This document shows positions 32,760 through 34,289 of a stretch of 34,289 bases of DNA, piece by piece. Origin of the DNA: Sphingomonadales bacterium (GTDB lineage: Bacteria > Pseudomonadota > Alphaproteobacteria > Sphingomonadales > Sphingomonadaceae); assembly GCA_028289885.1 (NCBI GenBank), contig JAQGKX010000012.1, positions 1-34,289 of the forward strand, read 5' to 3'. The translations under genes and the position numbers were made by a program. Each line of letters opens with the position of its first letter. The first letter of the stretch is position 1. The notes under the pieces were generated by a model. That model was not told where the DNA came from. It saw only the letters and a program-made list of their open reading frames with translations, and made no database searches.

Positions 32760-34289
32760 ATGGCCGAGCGGTTGCCCAGTATCGACGACCTTTGGGATCG
32801 CCCGCCGGGAGTCTGGGACCCGGTGGTCCCGCCCGGTGCTGGTCCCTTGCCGCCAGTGCCTCCATCCAAATGGAAAATCCGCCGCGTCTGGATCAAGCGC
32901 ATCCTGTGGGCGATGCTCGGCACTTTCGTGTTGCTGTTTGCGTGGCTTGCACTGACGGCTCCCCTGTCGCGGTCTTTGAAGCCAATGGCCCCGCCGCGGA
33001 TCACCCTGTTGGCGGCCGACGGGCAGCCGATTGCGCAGAACGGTGCCGTCGTCGATCGCCCGGTCAAGGCATCGGAACTCCCCGTTACCGTCAAACAGGC
33101 GTTCGTCGCGATCGAGGATCGGCGATTCTACACGCATTGGGGCGTCGATCCGCGCGGGATGTTGCGCGCCGCATGGAATAACGCGCGGGGGGGCGGCACA
33201 CAGGGCGGCAGCACGATCACCCAGCAACTCGCCAAGATGACGTTCCTGTCACCCGAGCGGAACTTGAGCCGCAAGGCGCGCGAGATGCTGATCGCCTTCT
33301 GGCTGGAGGGTTGGCTGACCAAGGACCAGATCCTCGAACGCTATCTGTCGAACGCTTATTTCGGTGACAATGTGTACGGGCTGCGCGCGGCGTCGCTGCG
33401 CTATTTCAATCGCCAGCCCGAAAAACTGTCACTGGCGCAGGGAGCAATGCTGGCGGGTCTTGTACAGGCCCCCTCGCGACTGGCACCGTCCCGCAATCTG
33501 GTGGGTGCGCAGGCGCGCAGCCGGCTGGTGCTGGGTGCCATGGCGCAAGCGGGGTTCATCACGCCGGAGCGCGCCGCCGATACCCCCGTCGCGACGACGA
33601 ACTTGCGGCCAGTGGGTGCATTGCCGACGGGCACGTATTTTGCGGACTGGGCGATGCCACAGGCGCGCGCGCTGACCGAGCAGGTGTATGGCGATACCGA
33701 AGTGAAGACGACACTCGACGCCCGCATGCAGAAATACGCGCGGGCTGCCGTCGCACGTGCGGCGCTGGGCAATGCGCAGGTCGCGCTGGTGGCGATGCAC
33801 CCGAATGGCGAGGTCGTCGCGATGATCGGCGGCCGCAGCTACGATAAATCGCCGTTCAACCGGGCCACGCAAGCACGGCGTCAGCCGGGATCGACGTTCA
33901 AGCTGTTCGTCTATCTGGCGGCACTGCGTTCGGGAATGACGCCTGACACGCTGATCGACGACAGCCCGATCGTCGAGGGTGGGTATCGACCAAAGAACAG
34001 CAGCGCGCATTATCGCGGACAGATCACGCTGCGACAGGCTTTTGCCCGGTCGAGCAACGTCGCCGCAGTCCGGCTGTACCAGAAACTTGGGGCCGAGGCC
34101 GTCATACAGGCGGCGCGCGACCTTGGAATACGCAGTCCGCTGACCGCCGATCCGACGCTGGCGCTGGGTTCGTCGGGCGTTACCCTGCTCGAACTGACCT
34201 CGGCCTATGCGGCGATTGCGGCGAACAACTGGCCGGTTGCGCCGCACGGTATCCCGCATGACGAACCCGGCCTGTTCGCGCGCCTGATG
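32760..34289 (+). CDS. Class A penicillin-binding protein (PBP1-like), 3' end outside window
   Basis: The first 510 residues of a bifunctional peptidoglycan synthase; the gene runs off the right edge. A proline-rich cytoplasmic N-terminus precedes one membrane helix (about 46-68). The GT51 glycosyltransferase domain has E119 in AIEDRRFYTHWG and QGGSTITQQLAK; the transpeptidase domain has the active-site S378-TFK and S431-S-N433. The KTG motif lies beyond the edge. Start ATG at 32760 gives a normal N-terminus but lacks a clear Shine-Dalgarno. A G7 run at 33187-33193 lies just before QGGSTITQQ. Confidence 0.92.
   Translation, partial: MAERLPSIDDLWDRPPGVWDPVVPPGAGPLPPVPPSKWKIRRVWIKRILWAMLGTFVLLFAWLALTAPLSRSLKPMAPPRITLLAADGQPIAQNGAVVDRPVKASELPVTVKQAFVAIEDRRFYTHWGVDPRGMLRAAWNNARGGGTQGGSTITQQLAKMTFLSPERNLSRKAREMLIAFWLEGWLTKDQILERYLSNAYFGDNVYGLRAASLRYFNRQPEKLSLAQGAMLAGLVQAPSRLAPSRNLVGAQARSRLVLGAMAQAGFITPERAADTPVATTNLRPVGALPTGTYFADWAMPQARALTEQVYGDTEVKTTLDARMQKYARAAVARAALGNAQVALVAMHPNGEVVAMIGGRSYDKSPFNRATQARRQPGSTFKLFVYLAALRSGMTPDTLIDDSPIVEGGYRPKNSSAHYRGQITLRQAFARSSNVAAVRLYQKLGAEAVIQAARDLGIRSPLTADPTLALGSSGVTLLELTSAYAAIAANNWPVAPHGIPHDEPGLFARLM

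Noticed and set aside
1-34289. tRNA or rRNA genes, CRISPR arrays, insertion sequences, prophage
   Set aside because: No cloverleaf-like element, regularly spaced repeat, transposase or integrase motif or terminal inverted repeats were found in the intergenic gaps. A tRNAscan and repeat search would settle this.

Overview
The window is a gene-dense, GC-rich stretch of chromosome from an alphaproteobacterium, most likely a sphingomonad (Sphingomonadaceae). The assignment rests on an Atm1-type exporter followed by a CNNM/CorC gene, a cobT-cobS / J-domain / bolA neighbourhood, a short-form hisG with hisD and nusB, DUF3597 and DUF2147 proteins, and a small exported protein with the IVVCG...RxP-like pattern that I associate with sphingomonads. 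There is no rRNA, tRNA, insertion sequence, phage gene or CRISPR array. Both ends cut a gene: a ligase-associated DEXH helicase on the left (minus strand) and a class A penicillin-binding protein on the right (plus strand).

Layout. 1-1864: a divergent DNA-repair pair (Lhr-type helicase and MBL-fold exonuclease), starts about 6 bp apart. 1957-5044: a small acidic protein, a terminator and aconitase acnA. 5041-6821 (minus): an exported Bcp-like peroxiredoxin, a PilZ protein, a small membrane protein and a half-size MFS transporter. 7017-9153: a small exported protein and an Atm1-family ABC exporter. 9186-11501 (minus): a four-gene run of a membrane-anchored protein, a YqaE/Pmp3 protein, tadA and a CNNM/CorC protein. 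11642-13520: rpmB, a phytase-like esterase domain protein (minus) and a glycine-zipper surface protein. 13582-18542: cobT and cobS (minus), an apparent two-gene insertion (DUF1428 and VOC), a J-domain protein (minus) and bolA. bolA starts an overlapping run with pirin and an alpha/beta hydrolase.

20334-25344: a DUF2332 protein (minus), then LtrA, hisG, hisD and nusB, nearly all with overlapping or adjacent ends. nusB is fused in frame to a small acidic protein gene that still has its own ribosome binding site and ATG. 25363-27864: DUF2147 (minus), maleylacetoacetate isomerase, DUF3597, an exported ABM-like protein and another acidic protein (minus). 27945-34289: a 2-oxoglutarate/Fe(II)-type oxygenase and homoserine dehydrogenase, a small exported protein (minus), glpX, a polytopic membrane protein and the PBP.

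Most of the content is housekeeping: central carbon metabolism (acnA, glpX), amino-acid synthesis (hisG, hisD, hom), translation (rpmB, tadA), Fe-S or thiol export (Atm1) and envelope synthesis (PBP). I do not see a clear, complete new multi-gene system. The best leads are the nusB nested fusion, the half-transporter separated from a small membrane protein by one in-frame TAG, the close packing of convergent genes (three pairs overlap through a 4-bp shared stop), and the palindrome-rich leader at about 26990-27108.
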